From E44-bin32 sp034430595 (lineage in GTDB: Bacteria; Chloroflexota; Anaerolineae; Anaerolineales; E44-bin32): 64,000 bases of DNA. Positions 26,400 to 34,843 of the stretch are shown here, one piece after another; position 1 is the stretch's first letter; each line of letters begins with the position of its first letter. Location: contig DAOUEL010000012.1 in assembly GCA_034430595.1 (NCBI GenBank), positions 1 through 64,000 on the forward strand. Reading direction: 5' to 3'. Under the pieces are notes generated by a model. That model saw nothing but the letters and a program-made list of their open reading frames with translations, did no database searches and had not been told where the DNA came from. Both the position numbers and the translations under genes were made by a program.

Positions 26400-28373
26400 A
26401 TGAAGCCCAGCTCCTCAAGCTTCGTTCCAGAATTTCTCCGTACACCCTGGCGTGTGGGAGCTCTTGTGGGGGTGGTCCTGTTTGCAATCGGCGCTTCCCT
26501 GTTCCTGATCAGCCCGGTTCGCATTCCAGCCTTCTCCGTTCTCCTGCTCGGTATCCTCCTGTTGGGTTGGAATCTGGTTGTGCATCGCAATCCGGAGAGC
26601 ATTCAGGGCATAAAAGGGATGCTTGGGGCAGTGCAAAGCTGGCTCGGTTTGCACGGTCGCCGGGGAAACCTGCTCCTGTTGGGGATAGGTCTATCGGTTA
26701 GTTCGCGTGCTGCGGCCGGCGATGGAACGCAGGTCATAAGCTCGCTGGCACTACCGTTCTGGTTGGGAGGGATTGCCTGCACGCTGCTTGCGCTTAGAGG
26801 CACTTCTCCAACAAGCGCTCCAGCGGAAAACTCCACGCGCCTGGAGTGGCTCGGCCTGGTCGGGTTGACTTTAGCCGCATTGTTCCTGCGCGGCTGGCAG
26901 ATCGAGAGCATGCCGCATGTGCTCAGCGGTGACGAGGGTTCGGCCGGCCTGACGGGTATGGAATTCGTGAACGGTCTCCGGAACAACCTGCTCGGGCTGG
27001 GCTGGTTCTCCTTTCCAGCGCTCTACTTCTGGCTGCTCTCCTGCCTCCAGCATATCTTTGGCCGCTCCATATTCGCCATCCGTATCCTCTCCGCGTTGGC
27101 CGGGGCGCTGGCCGTTCCAGCGACCTACTGGCTCTTAAAGGGTTTTTTTGGACGACGGGCAGGGTGGCTCGGGGCGCTCTGGCTGACCTGTTTTCATGCC
27201 CAGATCTTCTTCAGCCGTATCGCATATAACAACATCTTCGACAGCCTGATGTTCACCCTCATCCTGGCTGCGCTTTGGGATGGCTTGAAAACGAACCGCA
27301 GGAACTCCTACCTGCTCGCAGGCTTGTTCGTAGGGCTTTCGCAGTACTTCTACACCACCGCGCATGTCCTGCCGCTGCTTCTGATCGGTTGGATCGGCTT
27401 GCTGGCCCTATCCAGAGGCAGGCGGCATGATTTGTGGCCTCATTTGACCGCGGCCGGGATTGTCGCCTTGAGCAGCTTCATGCCGCTCCTGCTGCTCTAC
27501 ATAGCCCACCCGGGCGAGATTTTCTTCACCGCCAGCCGGGTCTCGATGCTTGTCCCGGGCTGGATCGGGCCGGCTGCTGCGGCGCTGGGCACCACACCCC
27601 TCGGCCTGATCCTGGAACAAACCTGGGTCACGGCCCTTGGACTGAGCGCAGCCGAGCTGCAGGGCGTGTACTACGGTTCCGGCGTACCACTGCTTTTTGG
27701 CCTTTCCGTGCCGTTCTTCTACCTGGGTTTGCTGTACTGCTTCTGGCGAGTAAGGGACGCGCGCTTCAACCTGCCGCTGCTTACCCTCGGTATCACCTTC
27801 ATCATTGGCGGCCTCAGCATCCAGGCCCCCAACGCGCAGCGCATGCTGCTCCTTCCTCCGGTCCTGGCGATGCTGATTGTGATCCCCCTCGACCGAGCAG
27901 TGGACTGGATCAGCGCTCAATCAAAGCGTGTCGGCCTGGCGGCAGGGGCAATCGCATTCGGCCTGGTGCTGGTCATGTGCACCCAGAATATCATCCAGCT
28001 CTTCGATCGCTACTTTCCTGAGGAAGTCTACGGCAGCCTGAATGGTGAAGTGACGATGGAAATGGTGGACATCCTGCGGGACGAATCCCCCCGGCAGCCG
28101 GTCTTCTTCATCGGCGGTGAACGGATGTCCTTCAACTCGATCCCCAGCCTGCCCTACCTGCTTCCTGATGTGGTGGGGTTGGACCTGGAGTACCCCTACA
28201 ATCTGCCGGTGATCGAGCCCGGTTCCGGGAGGGAGCTCCTTATCTTCATCCTCCCCGGTCAGTCCCAGGCCCTAGACCTCATTCACGAACGTTACACTCC
28301 CGGAGAACTGAGTGCACGCTATAATCGTCAGGGGCAGCTGCTCTTCTATCTCTACCGATTCGTACTCGAGTGA
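26400..28373 (+). CDS. GT39-like membrane glycosyltransferase
   Basis: The protein of about 657 residues is multi-helical. An N-terminal pair of helices is followed by helices near residues 90-140, the loop MPHVLSGDEGSAGLTGMEF with the acidic GT-C motif, and a long series of helices with aromatic-rich loops (SRIAYNNIFDSLMFTLI, GLSQYFYTTAHVLPLL). The last 110 residues form a soluble domain. It is a paralogue of the preceding gene without the discoidin-like module. The start is uncertain: ATG 26400 begins 10 nt after the previous stop, but in-frame starts at 26346 and 26370 exist and no ribosome-binding site decides. The pair probably glycosylates lipids or surface proteins. Confidence 0.75.
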   Translation: MKPSSSSFVPEFLRTPWRVGALVGVVLFAIGASLFLISPVRIPAFSVLLLGILLLGWNLVVHRNPESIQGIKGMLGAVQSWLGLHGRRGNLLLLGIGLSVSSRAAAGDGTQVISSLALPFWLGGIACTLLALRGTSPTSAPAENSTRLEWLGLVGLTLAALFLRGWQIESMPHVLSGDEGSAGLTGMEFVNGLRNNLLGLGWFSFPALYFWLLSCLQHIFGRSIFAIRILSALAGALAVPATYWLLKGFFGRRAGWLGALWLTCFHAQIFFSRIAYNNIFDSLMFTLILAALWDGLKTNRRNSYLLAGLFVGLSQYFYTTAHVLPLLLIGWIGLLALSRGRRHDLWPHLTAAGIVALSSFMPLLLLYIAHPGEIFFTASRVSMLVPGWIGPAAAALGTTPLGLILEQTWVTALGLSAAELQGVYYGSGVPLLFGLSVPFFYLGLLYCFWRVRDARFNLPLLTLGITFIIGGLSIQAPNAQRMLLLPPVLAMLIVIPLDRAVDWISAQSKRVGLAAGAIAFGLVLVMCTQNIIQLFDRYFPEEVYGSLNGEVTMEMVDILRDESPRQPVFFIGGERMSFNSIPSLPYLLPDVVGLDLEYPYNLPVIEPGSGRELLIFILPGQSQALDLIHERYTPGELSARYNRQGQLLFYLYRFVLE

Positions 28374-28418
28374 CGCAGCCTCAGGCGTTTCTCACAACAT
28401 TCGCAAGGAGCTCAACCT

Positions 28419-29456
28419 TTGAAAGCAATCCTATTTCACGAGCACGGTGGCCCGGAAGTGCTGCGCTACGAAGATTTCCCAACCCCCGAACCAGGTCCAG
28501 GTCAGGTGCAGGTGCATCTGCGAGCAGCCGCTCTCAACCGGGCTGACCTGTGGGTCCGCAATGGCTGGCCCGGGCTCAAGCTCGACCTGCCGCATATCTC
28601 TGGTTCGGACGGGGCAGGCGAGATTTCCGCACTTGGCCCGGGCGTCGAGGGCCTGCAGATCGGTGAGCGGGTGGTGATCGATGGCAATATCGGCTGCGGT
28701 CACTGCGACCGCTGCCTGGCGGGAGAGGACAACATGTGCCGGGATTGGCACCTGCTGGGCGAGACTATTCACGGTACGCTGGCCGAGTATGTTGTCGTCC
28801 CCGCCCACAGCGTCCTTCCCCTGCCTGAGGTAATCGATTTCTCTGCTGCCGCGGCTGCCAGCCTGGTGTTTCTGACCGCCTGGCACTCGCTCATCCACCG
28901 TGGCAATCTTCGGCCTGGTGAACGGGTTTTAATTGTGGGCGCATCGGGCGGGGTCAATACCGCCAGTATTCAAATTGCGAAGCTGGTTGGTGCCAAAGTT
29001 TTCGTCGTCGGTTCCAGCGCCGAAAAACTTGAGCTGGCCGAATCACTTGGCGCGGACGTGCTCATCGACCGGAGTACGGAGGAGAACTGGTCCAAGGCGG
29101 CGTTTCAGGCCTCGAAGCGGGAGGGGATGGATGTAGTTGTGGACAATGTAGGTGCGGGCACGATGCCGCTGAGTCTGCGTTCGGCCCGTAAAGGCGGCCG
29201 AATTCTCACAGTGGGCAACACTGCGGGCGCGACCTATGAAATCGATAACCGCTTCATCTTTGGCAAGCATCTCTCCCTGATCGGATCGACGATGGGGACC
29301 CATGCAGATTTCCGCCAGGTTATGGGACTTATCTTCGATGGTTCGCTGCATCCGGTCATCGATCGAAGCTATCCACTTTCCGAGGCCGCCGAAGCTGAAC
29401 GCCGGCTCGAAGCTGGCGAGCAACTGGGAAAGATTCTCCTTGTCAACGAAGCATAG
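28419..29456 (+). CDS. Zinc-type alcohol dehydrogenase / quinone oxidoreductase (MDR family)
   Basis: The 345-residue medium-chain dehydrogenase keeps the structural zinc cysteines (CGHCDRCLAGEDNMC) and the nucleotide-binding motif GASGGVNTASIQIAKLVGA. The usual catalytic Cys is absent in the ADLWVRNGWPG region, which suggests an NADPH-dependent quinone or enoyl reductase-like activity instead of alcohol oxidation. Translation starts at TTG 28419, supported by AAGGAG at 28404-28409 and by the N-terminus MKAILFHEHGGPEVL. It lies 45 bp after the glycosyltransferase and begins the run of genes leading into propionyl-CoA carboxylase. Confidence 0.88.
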   Translation: MKAILFHEHGGPEVLRYEDFPTPEPGPGQVQVHLRAAALNRADLWVRNGWPGLKLDLPHISGSDGAGEISALGPGVEGLQIGERVVIDGNIGCGHCDRCLAGEDNMCRDWHLLGETIHGTLAEYVVVPAHSVLPLPEVIDFSAAAAASLVFLTAWHSLIHRGNLRPGERVLIVGASGGVNTASIQIAKLVGAKVFVVGSSAEKLELAESLGADVLIDRSTEENWSKAAFQASKREGMDVVVDNVGAGTMPLSLRSARKGGRILTVGNTAGATYEIDNRFIFGKHLSLIGSTMGTHADFRQVMGLIFDGSLHPVIDRSYPLSEAAEAERRLEAGEQLGKILLVNEA

Positions 29457-29847
29457 ACCACGTCTCGTAACCTGCCTCAGTCTGGTAGTGTTAACCTTCA
29501 CAGTAGTGCAGTTCGTCAGCTTACGAGCCTGGACGCGTCTCCTACCACTCGATTTGCCCCTTTTGACCTGGTACCTGCCAGTGAGGACAATATTTTGGGG
29601 CATCATGGGAGCCGCGGCTGCGGCCGGTCTGTTTTTCGGCCTCAGCTGGTCGCTCCAATTCACCCGCTGGTCCACAGTTGCTTATTTCTTATGGTACTGT
29701 GCTGACCGGCTGTTGCTGCGCAGCTCGACCTACGCCCGGCAATCGCTGTGGTTTTACGGAACGCTGCTGTTCCTGGCCTGTACGCTCATACTATGGGTCC
29801 TGAGCCGTGAAAGCACTCGGGCCTATCTTGAGGAGTATGTAGGATGA
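29440..29847 (+). CDS. Small membrane protein translationally coupled to the carboxylase gene
   Basis: The protein of about 135 residues has three or four membrane segments (LVTCLSLVVLTFTVVQFV, TIFWGIMGAAAAAGLFFGL, STVAYFLWYCADRLLL, WFYGTLLFLACTLILWVL). I do not recognise a family. TTG 29440 is proposed as start because GGGAAAG precedes it by 8 nt; this overlaps the dehydrogenase gene by 17 bp. The stop overlaps the carboxylase ATG by 4 bp (ATGA). The tight packing suggests a partner of the operon's enzymes, but a carboxylase of the sodium-pump type is not implied by sequence. Confidence 0.6.
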   Translation: MSTKHRPRLVTCLSLVVLTFTVVQFVSLRAWTRLLPLDLPLLTWYLPVRTIFWGIMGAAAAAGLFFGLSWSLQFTRWSTVAYFLWYCADRLLLRSSTYARQSLWFYGTLLFLACTLILWVLSRESTRAYLEEYVG

Positions 29848-31394
29848 GTGATTCTTCCAAGATCCAACGCCTGCACGCCCTGCGGGAGGAAGCACAACAG
29901 GGTGGCGGTGAAGAGCGGATCGACACCCAGCATGAACGGGGCAAATTGACTGCCCGCGAACGGCTCGAGCTGCTGCTCGACAAAGGCTCATTCCGTGAAA
30001 CCGATATGTTCGTCACCCACCGCACCTCCGATTTTGGGCTCGACGAACGGAAGGTGCTTGGAGATAGCGTTGTTACCGGTTGGGGTACGATCGATAGCCG
30101 TCTGGTTTACGTGTTCTCACAGGATTTCACCGTCTTCGGCGGCAGTCTGGGTGAAGTTCATGCGGAAAAGATCTGCAAGATCATGGACATGGCTGTCAAG
30201 AACGGGGCACCCGTCATCGGCCTGAACGACTCGGGCGGCGCACGCATCCAGGAAGGCGTCGTCTCGCTCGGCGCGTATGCAGACATCTTTCTGCGCAACA
30301 CGCTTGCCTCCGGCGTCATCCCCCAGATCAGCGCCATCATGGGACCCTGCGCCGGTGGAGCGGTCTACTCCCCCGCGCTGACCGATTTCATCTTTATGGT
30401 ACGCAACTCATCCTACATGTTTGTAACCGGTCCGGACGTCGTCAAGACCGTCACCCATGAGGAAGTATCCTTTGAAGAGCTGGGCGGAGCTGACACGCAT
30501 GCCAGCACCTCCGGCGTGTGTCATTATGTCGCGGAAAACGAAGCTGATTGCCTCTATATGCTGCGGGTGCTGCTCTCCTACCTGCCCCAGAACAACATGG
30601 AAGACCCGCCCTTTATCGCCACCTCTGACGACCTGCTGCGGACGGAAGAAGCACTGGATCACATCATCCCGGACGATCCGAGCAAACCCTATGACATGCG
30701 TGAAGTGATAAAACTGGTCGTCGATGACGGTGTCTTCTTCGAAGTACATGAGAATTACGCCGGCAACATCGTCACCTGCTTTGCACGACTGGGTGGCCAC
30801 AGCGTGGGCATCATCGCCAACCAGCCGAACGTGCTGGCTGGCGTGCTTGACATCAACTCATCCGATAAGGCAGCGCGCTTCGTGCGCTTCTGCGATTCCT
30901 TCAACCTTCCGCTGATTACGTTTGTCGATGTGCCGGGATTCCTGCCCGGCACGGGCCAGGAACACGGCGGCATCATCCGGCACGGGGCCAAGCTGCTGTA
31001 CGCCTACTGTGAGGCCACTGTCCCCAAGATCACGGTCATTACGCGCAAGGCCTACGGTGGAGCTTACGACGTGATGTCGTCGAAGCACATCCGGGGTGAT
31101 CTCAACCTGGCCTGGCCGACAGCCGAGTTGGCTGTAATGGGACCGGATGGCGCAGTCAGCATCATCTTTCGCAAGGAATTGGCCGATGCCAAGAATGCTG
31201 ACAATAAGAAGAACGACCTGGTCGAAGAGTATCGAGAAAAATTTGCCCATCCTTACATCGCAGCCGGGCGCGGCTACATCGACGATGTGATCGAACCCCG
31301 CTTTACACGCAGCAGACTGATCAACGGGCTCGAAATGCTGGCGAATAAACGCGATTCAAACCCGGCGAAAAAACATGGCAACATCCCTCTCTAA
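29844..31394 (+). CDS. pccB: Propionyl-CoA carboxylase, carboxyltransferase (beta) subunit
   Basis: The 516-residue subunit transfers carboxylate from biotin to the acyl-CoA. The two crotonase-like halves are visible: GLNDSGGARIQEGV and IMGPCAGGAVYSPALTDF in the first, PGFLPGTGQEHGGIIRHGAK and KAYGGAYDVMSSKH in the second. Asp409 in GGAYDVM corresponds to the Asp422 that favours propionyl-CoA in Streptomyces PccB, so propionyl-CoA is the likely substrate. GAGGAG stands 10 nt before the ATG. The biotin carboxylase and carrier subunits are encoded downstream, and methylmalonyl-CoA mutase ends the operon, giving propionyl-CoA to succinyl-CoA. Confidence 0.94.
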   Translation: MSDSSKIQRLHALREEAQQGGGEERIDTQHERGKLTARERLELLLDKGSFRETDMFVTHRTSDFGLDERKVLGDSVVTGWGTIDSRLVYVFSQDFTVFGGSLGEVHAEKICKIMDMAVKNGAPVIGLNDSGGARIQEGVVSLGAYADIFLRNTLASGVIPQISAIMGPCAGGAVYSPALTDFIFMVRNSSYMFVTGPDVVKTVTHEEVSFEELGGADTHASTSGVCHYVAENEADCLYMLRVLLSYLPQNNMEDPPFIATSDDLLRTEEALDHIIPDDPSKPYDMREVIKLVVDDGVFFEVHENYAGNIVTCFARLGGHSVGIIANQPNVLAGVLDINSSDKAARFVRFCDSFNLPLITFVDVPGFLPGTGQEHGGIIRHGAKLLYAYCEATVPKITVITRKAYGGAYDVMSSKHIRGDLNLAWPTAELAVMGPDGAVSIIFRKELADAKNADNKKNDLVEEYREKFAHPYIAAGRGYIDDVIEPRFTRSRLINGLEMLANKRDSNPAKKHGNIPL

Positions 31395-32190
31395 CGACGG
31401 CGCAACGGTGAAAGGTGGCGCTGCGGTGAAGCACAGCGGCAGCTCGATCGTCGCCGGGCACAGTCTGTACTGGGAGCATTTTACCGTTACGGGTGGCGAA
31501 CCCGTCATCATGCTGCATCACGGGCTTGGATCGATTCGATCCTGGCGGCGGCAGATCGATCCCCTCCTGGAGGCTGGTTATGATCTCCTGCTCTACGACC
31601 GCTGGGGATATGGGCGCTCTGACCCCCGGCCTGCGTTCGAGCCAGGGTTCCTGAAGCAGGATGCAGAAGAGGCGCTGCAGCTCATGGACCTGCTCGGAAT
31701 TGAACGAGCCCACCTCGTCGGTCACAGTGACGGGGGAACGATCTCCTTATTGCTGGCGGCGGAGCACCCGGATCGGGTTATCAACCTGCTCGTTATCGCT
31801 GCCCACATCTACTTCGAGCCCAAGATGCTGGGTGGGTTGAAAATGATCGAAGATTCAATGGTCAAACCACCGCTCTCGCTCGCGCTTGAACGAGAGCATG
31901 GCCGGCGCGGGCAGGCACTCGCAAGGGCATGGGTTGACCACTGGCTCAGTTCGTCGCCATCCGAGCTGGATATGCGCACTCAGCTTCGGAAAATTACAGC
32001 CCCGACGTTGGTCATCCAGGGTGAACTCGACGAACATGCAACCGCTCAGCACGCGCGCGACATTGCCGCAGGCGTTCAGGAGGGTCAGGTCTGGCTGATC
32101 CCAGACGCACACCATATGCCGATGCACGAGAGCCCGGAACTGTTCAACCAGCATATGCTCGAATTCCTGGCGGATCACGCCAGAAGGTAA
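31375..32190 (+). CDS. Alpha/beta-hydrolase fold protein
   Basis: The protein of up to 271 residues shows the alpha/beta-hydrolase layout: HHGLGS oxyanion region, nucleophile elbow GHSDGG, the acidic residue in VIQGELDEHA, and the catalytic His in PDAHHMPMHE. It could be an esterase, thioesterase or lactonase; the substrate is unknown. ATG 31375 overlaps the carboxylase gene by 20 bp. GTG 31426, preceded by AAAGGTGG, is an alternative start and would remove 17 poorly conserved residues. Its place between the CT and BC subunit genes hints at a role in acyl-CoA metabolism, such as thioester clearing. Confidence 0.85.
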   Translation: MATSLSNDGATVKGGAAVKHSGSSIVAGHSLYWEHFTVTGGEPVIMLHHGLGSIRSWRRQIDPLLEAGYDLLLYDRWGYGRSDPRPAFEPGFLKQDAEEALQLMDLLGIERAHLVGHSDGGTISLLLAAEHPDRVINLLVIAAHIYFEPKMLGGLKMIEDSMVKPPLSLALEREHGRRGQALARAWVDHWLSSSPSELDMRTQLRKITAPTLVIQGELDEHATAQHARDIAAGVQEGQVWLIPDAHHMPMHESPELFNQHMLEFLADHARR

Positions 32191-32198
32191 GGAGCCCT

Positions 32199-33716
32199 AT
32201 GTTTAACAAGGTCCTGATCGCAAACCGAGGCGAAATCGCAGTCCGTATCATTCGCGCCTGCCGCGAACTCGGCATGAGCACGGTAGCTGTATATTCAGAG
32301 GCAGACCGCGCTGGGCTTCACGTCCGCCAGGCGGACGAGGCCTATTTGATCGGTGCAGCCGCGGCACGCGACTCCTACCTGCGGGGCGATAAGATTATCG
32401 ATGTTGCCCGCCGCAGTGGTGCCGGCGCGATCCACCCCGGCTATGGTTTCCTGGCTGAGCGCGATGATTTCGCTCAGGCCGTGCAGGATGCCGGGCTGAT
32501 CTTCATCGGACCACGCCCCTCGGCGATCGCCGCTATGGGTGATAAGGCCGTCGCCCGCGCAACGGTGGCTGCCGCCGGCGTGCCGGTTGTGCCCGGCACC
32601 GAGGGCGAAGGCGACCTGAGCGACGAGGACCTGCTCCGGTTGGCACCCGAGATTGGCTTTCCACTGTTGATCAAGGCCACCGCCGGCGGCGGCGGTAAGG
32701 GCATGCGCGAGGTTACCAAACTGGAGGACATGCCGGGCTTGCTGCAATCAGCGCGTCGTGAAGCCGAAGCTGCCTTCGGCGATGGCAACGTCTACCTGGA
32801 AAAGCTGCTCCTCAACGCCAGGCATATCGAATTCCAGATCTTGGCCGACAGCCAGGGTAACCTGATCCACCTCGGAGAGCGCGAATGTTCACTGCAGCGT
32901 CGGCACCAAAAATTGCTCGAAGAATCACCTTCCCCATTCATGAATGAAGAACTTCGGGCGAGGATGGGAGAAGTCGCCTGCCGCGCCTCACGGGCGGTCG
33001 ATTACCTCAACGCTGGCACGATCGAGTTTCTGGTCGACAAGGACGGGCACTACTTCTTCCTCGAGATGAACACCCGCCTGCAGGTTGAGCATCCGGTCAC
33101 GGAGGCTGTCACCGGGATCGATATTGTCAAGGAACAGATCCGCATCGCCCGCGGCCGCAAGCTGCGCTACACGCAGGACGACGTCAAGCTCAACGGCTGG
33201 GCCATTGAATGCCGGGTGAACGCCGAGGATCCTTACAACAACTTCATCCCCTCCACTGGAATACTCAATTCGGTCGTACCGCCGAGCGGCCCTGGAGTGC
33301 GGGTTGACACAGGTGTGTACGCCGGCTTTGAAATCTCACCCTACTACGATTCGATGATCTCGAAATTAATCTGCTGGGGCGAGACGCGCGGCGAGGCGAT
33401 CCTGCGCATGCGGCGGGCACTGGAGGAGTACCGCATCCTGGGTGTAAAGACCAACATACCTTTCCACCAAAACATCCTCGCCTCCCACCGCTTCATCGCC
33501 GGCTCTTTCGACACACGCTTCGTTGAGGAACGTTTCTCGATGGATGATGTCGACGACCGGGATGGTGAACCTGAGGATCGCCCCTTGATCGCGGCGATTA
33601 TGGCGACACTCGTTGCACACCGCGATATCCAACAATCTTCTCAGATCGTCCGGCGCAACACTCGCGATACCAGCAACTGGAAGTGGGTCGGACGCTGGGA
33701 ACGCATGCACCGCTGA
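32199..33716 (+). CDS. Acyl-CoA carboxylase, biotin carboxylase subunit
   Basis: The 505-residue ATP-grasp enzyme carboxylates biotin using bicarbonate and ATP. It begins FNKVLIANRGEIAVRIIRACRE, has the glycine-rich ATP loop KATAGGGGKGMR, and has FLEMNTRLQVEHPVTE with the metal- and biotin-site residues. It ends about 50 residues after the core, without a fused biotin domain, since the carrier is the next gene. AAGGAG precedes the ATG by 6 nt. With the CT subunit and BCCP it forms the propionyl-CoA carboxylase; it may also serve acetyl-CoA carboxylation. Confidence 0.95.
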   Translation: MFNKVLIANRGEIAVRIIRACRELGMSTVAVYSEADRAGLHVRQADEAYLIGAAAARDSYLRGDKIIDVARRSGAGAIHPGYGFLAERDDFAQAVQDAGLIFIGPRPSAIAAMGDKAVARATVAAAGVPVVPGTEGEGDLSDEDLLRLAPEIGFPLLIKATAGGGGKGMREVTKLEDMPGLLQSARREAEAAFGDGNVYLEKLLLNARHIEFQILADSQGNLIHLGERECSLQRRHQKLLEESPSPFMNEELRARMGEVACRASRAVDYLNAGTIEFLVDKDGHYFFLEMNTRLQVEHPVTEAVTGIDIVKEQIRIARGRKLRYTQDDVKLNGWAIECRVNAEDPYNNFIPSTGILNSVVPPSGPGVRVDTGVYAGFEISPYYDSMISKLICWGETRGEAILRMRRALEEYRILGVKTNIPFHQNILASHRFIAGSFDTRFVEERFSMDDVDDRDGEPEDRPLIAAIMATLVAHRDIQQSSQIVRRNTRDTSNWKWVGRWERMHR

Positions 33717-33728
33717 GCGAGGATCAAG

Positions 33729-34226
33729 ATGAAATATATTGCTTCCATCGGTGAGCGCCAGGTCGAAGTCGAACTCATCTCCGACCAGCAATTGAGCGTC
33801 AATGGAGAGCGGGTTCAGGTCGATTTTCAATCCGTCGCCAGCCAGCCGATCTACTCGCTGTTACTGAACGGAAAATCCTATGAAGCTTCGATCTTCCCCA
33901 GCGATACCGGCTACCAGGTGCTCTTCCTCGGGCAGTTGTTCAATGTAATTGTTGAGGATGAACGCCAGCGCCGCCTGCGACAGAGCTCCGGTGGGCCGAC
34001 GGTCCAGAGTGGAGAATTCCAGCTCCGGGCTCCGATGCCGGGCATGGTCGTGTCCATTCCGGTTGAGGAAGGGCAGGAAGTCGTCGCCGGCGACAACTTG
34101 ATTATCCTCGAGTCGATGAAGATGCAGAACGAGCTCAAAGCACCGCGCGAGGGCGTCGTCAACCGAATCCGGGTCAAGGCCGGGGATAACGTCAACCAGA
34201 ACCAGGTTTTGATCATTCTCAGCTGA
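33729..34226 (+). CDS. Biotin carboxyl carrier protein of acyl-CoA carboxylase
   Basis: The 165-residue protein ends in a biotinyl domain (about residues 95-165), with the modified lysine Lys131 in ESMKMQNELKAP. The more common sequence is AMKM, but SMKM also occurs. An N-terminal region of about 80 residues (YIASIGERQVEVELIS) resembles the linker domain that bridges the BC and CT subunits in fused propionyl-CoA carboxylase alpha chains. The gene starts 12 bp after the biotin carboxylase stop. The BirA-like ligase at 8992-9780 is the probable modifying enzyme. Confidence 0.93.
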   Translation: MKYIASIGERQVEVELISDQQLSVNGERVQVDFQSVASQPIYSLLLNGKSYEASIFPSDTGYQVLFLGQLFNVIVEDERQRRLRQSSGGPTVQSGEFQLRAPMPGMVVSIPVEEGQEVVAGDNLIILESMKMQNELKAPREGVVNRIRVKAGDNVNQNQVLIILS

Positions 34227-34233
34227 AAGAGCC

Positions 34234-34821
34234 ATGGAAATCGAGGCGAAGTTCCAGCTTCCTTCTCATTTCGACATCCGTCAGCGGATTCTTTCCCTCG
34301 GTGCCCGCTCGCTTACCGGGCGATTCCTCGAGCGCAACACCCGCCTCGATACGGCTGATCGGGCGTTGGCGGCCGACCACAAATTGCTGCGGCTGCGGCA
34401 AGGGCTGAAGAATACGCTTACCGTGAAGCACGCTACCGATAGGTTTGAAGCCCGGCAGGAATACGAGATCGAAATTGATGATTATCAAGTTGCGCTCGAA
34501 CTGCTGGGAGCCCTCGGATATCAAAAGACTGTGATTTACGAGAAGTACCGTGAGATCTATGCACTGAATGAGGTCTTGTTGATGCTCGATGAAGTACCTT
34601 ACGGATGCTTCATCGAGATTGAAGGGCAGGAACTGGAACAGATCCGGGAGGCTGCCAAGCAGCTTGGCCTGGAGTGGTCCACGCGTGTACAGCGCAGCTA
34701 TATAGCGATGTTCAATCGGCTGCGGGAGCGGCTCGAGTTCGACTTCGAGGATGTTACCTTCAGCAACTTTGCCTCCATTGATCCCGTCCCGCAGGAACTC
34801 CTGAAGCAGGTTTTGGCATGA
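34234..34821 (+). CDS. CYTH-domain protein (class IV adenylate cyclase / thiamine-triphosphatase fold)
   Basis: The 195-residue protein starts with the ExExK motif (EIEAKF) that defines CYTH triphosphate tunnel enzymes. Further charged tunnel residues appear in LLRLRQGLKNTLTVKH, FEARQEYEIEI and FIEIEGQ. Family members hydrolyse inorganic or thiamine triphosphate or make cAMP; the activity here cannot be chosen. It starts 7 bp after the BCCP gene, and methylmalonyl-CoA mutase follows after 22 bp, so it is embedded in the propionate operon without an obvious biochemical reason. Confidence 0.88.
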   Translation: MEIEAKFQLPSHFDIRQRILSLGARSLTGRFLERNTRLDTADRALAADHKLLRLRQGLKNTLTVKHATDRFEARQEYEIEIDDYQVALELLGALGYQKTVIYEKYREIYALNEVLLMLDEVPYGCFIEIEGQELEQIREAAKQLGLEWSTRVQRSYIAMFNRLRERLEFDFEDVTFSNFASIDPVPQELLKQVLA

Positions 34822-34843
34822 TTATTCTGGGGGAACCTACGCT

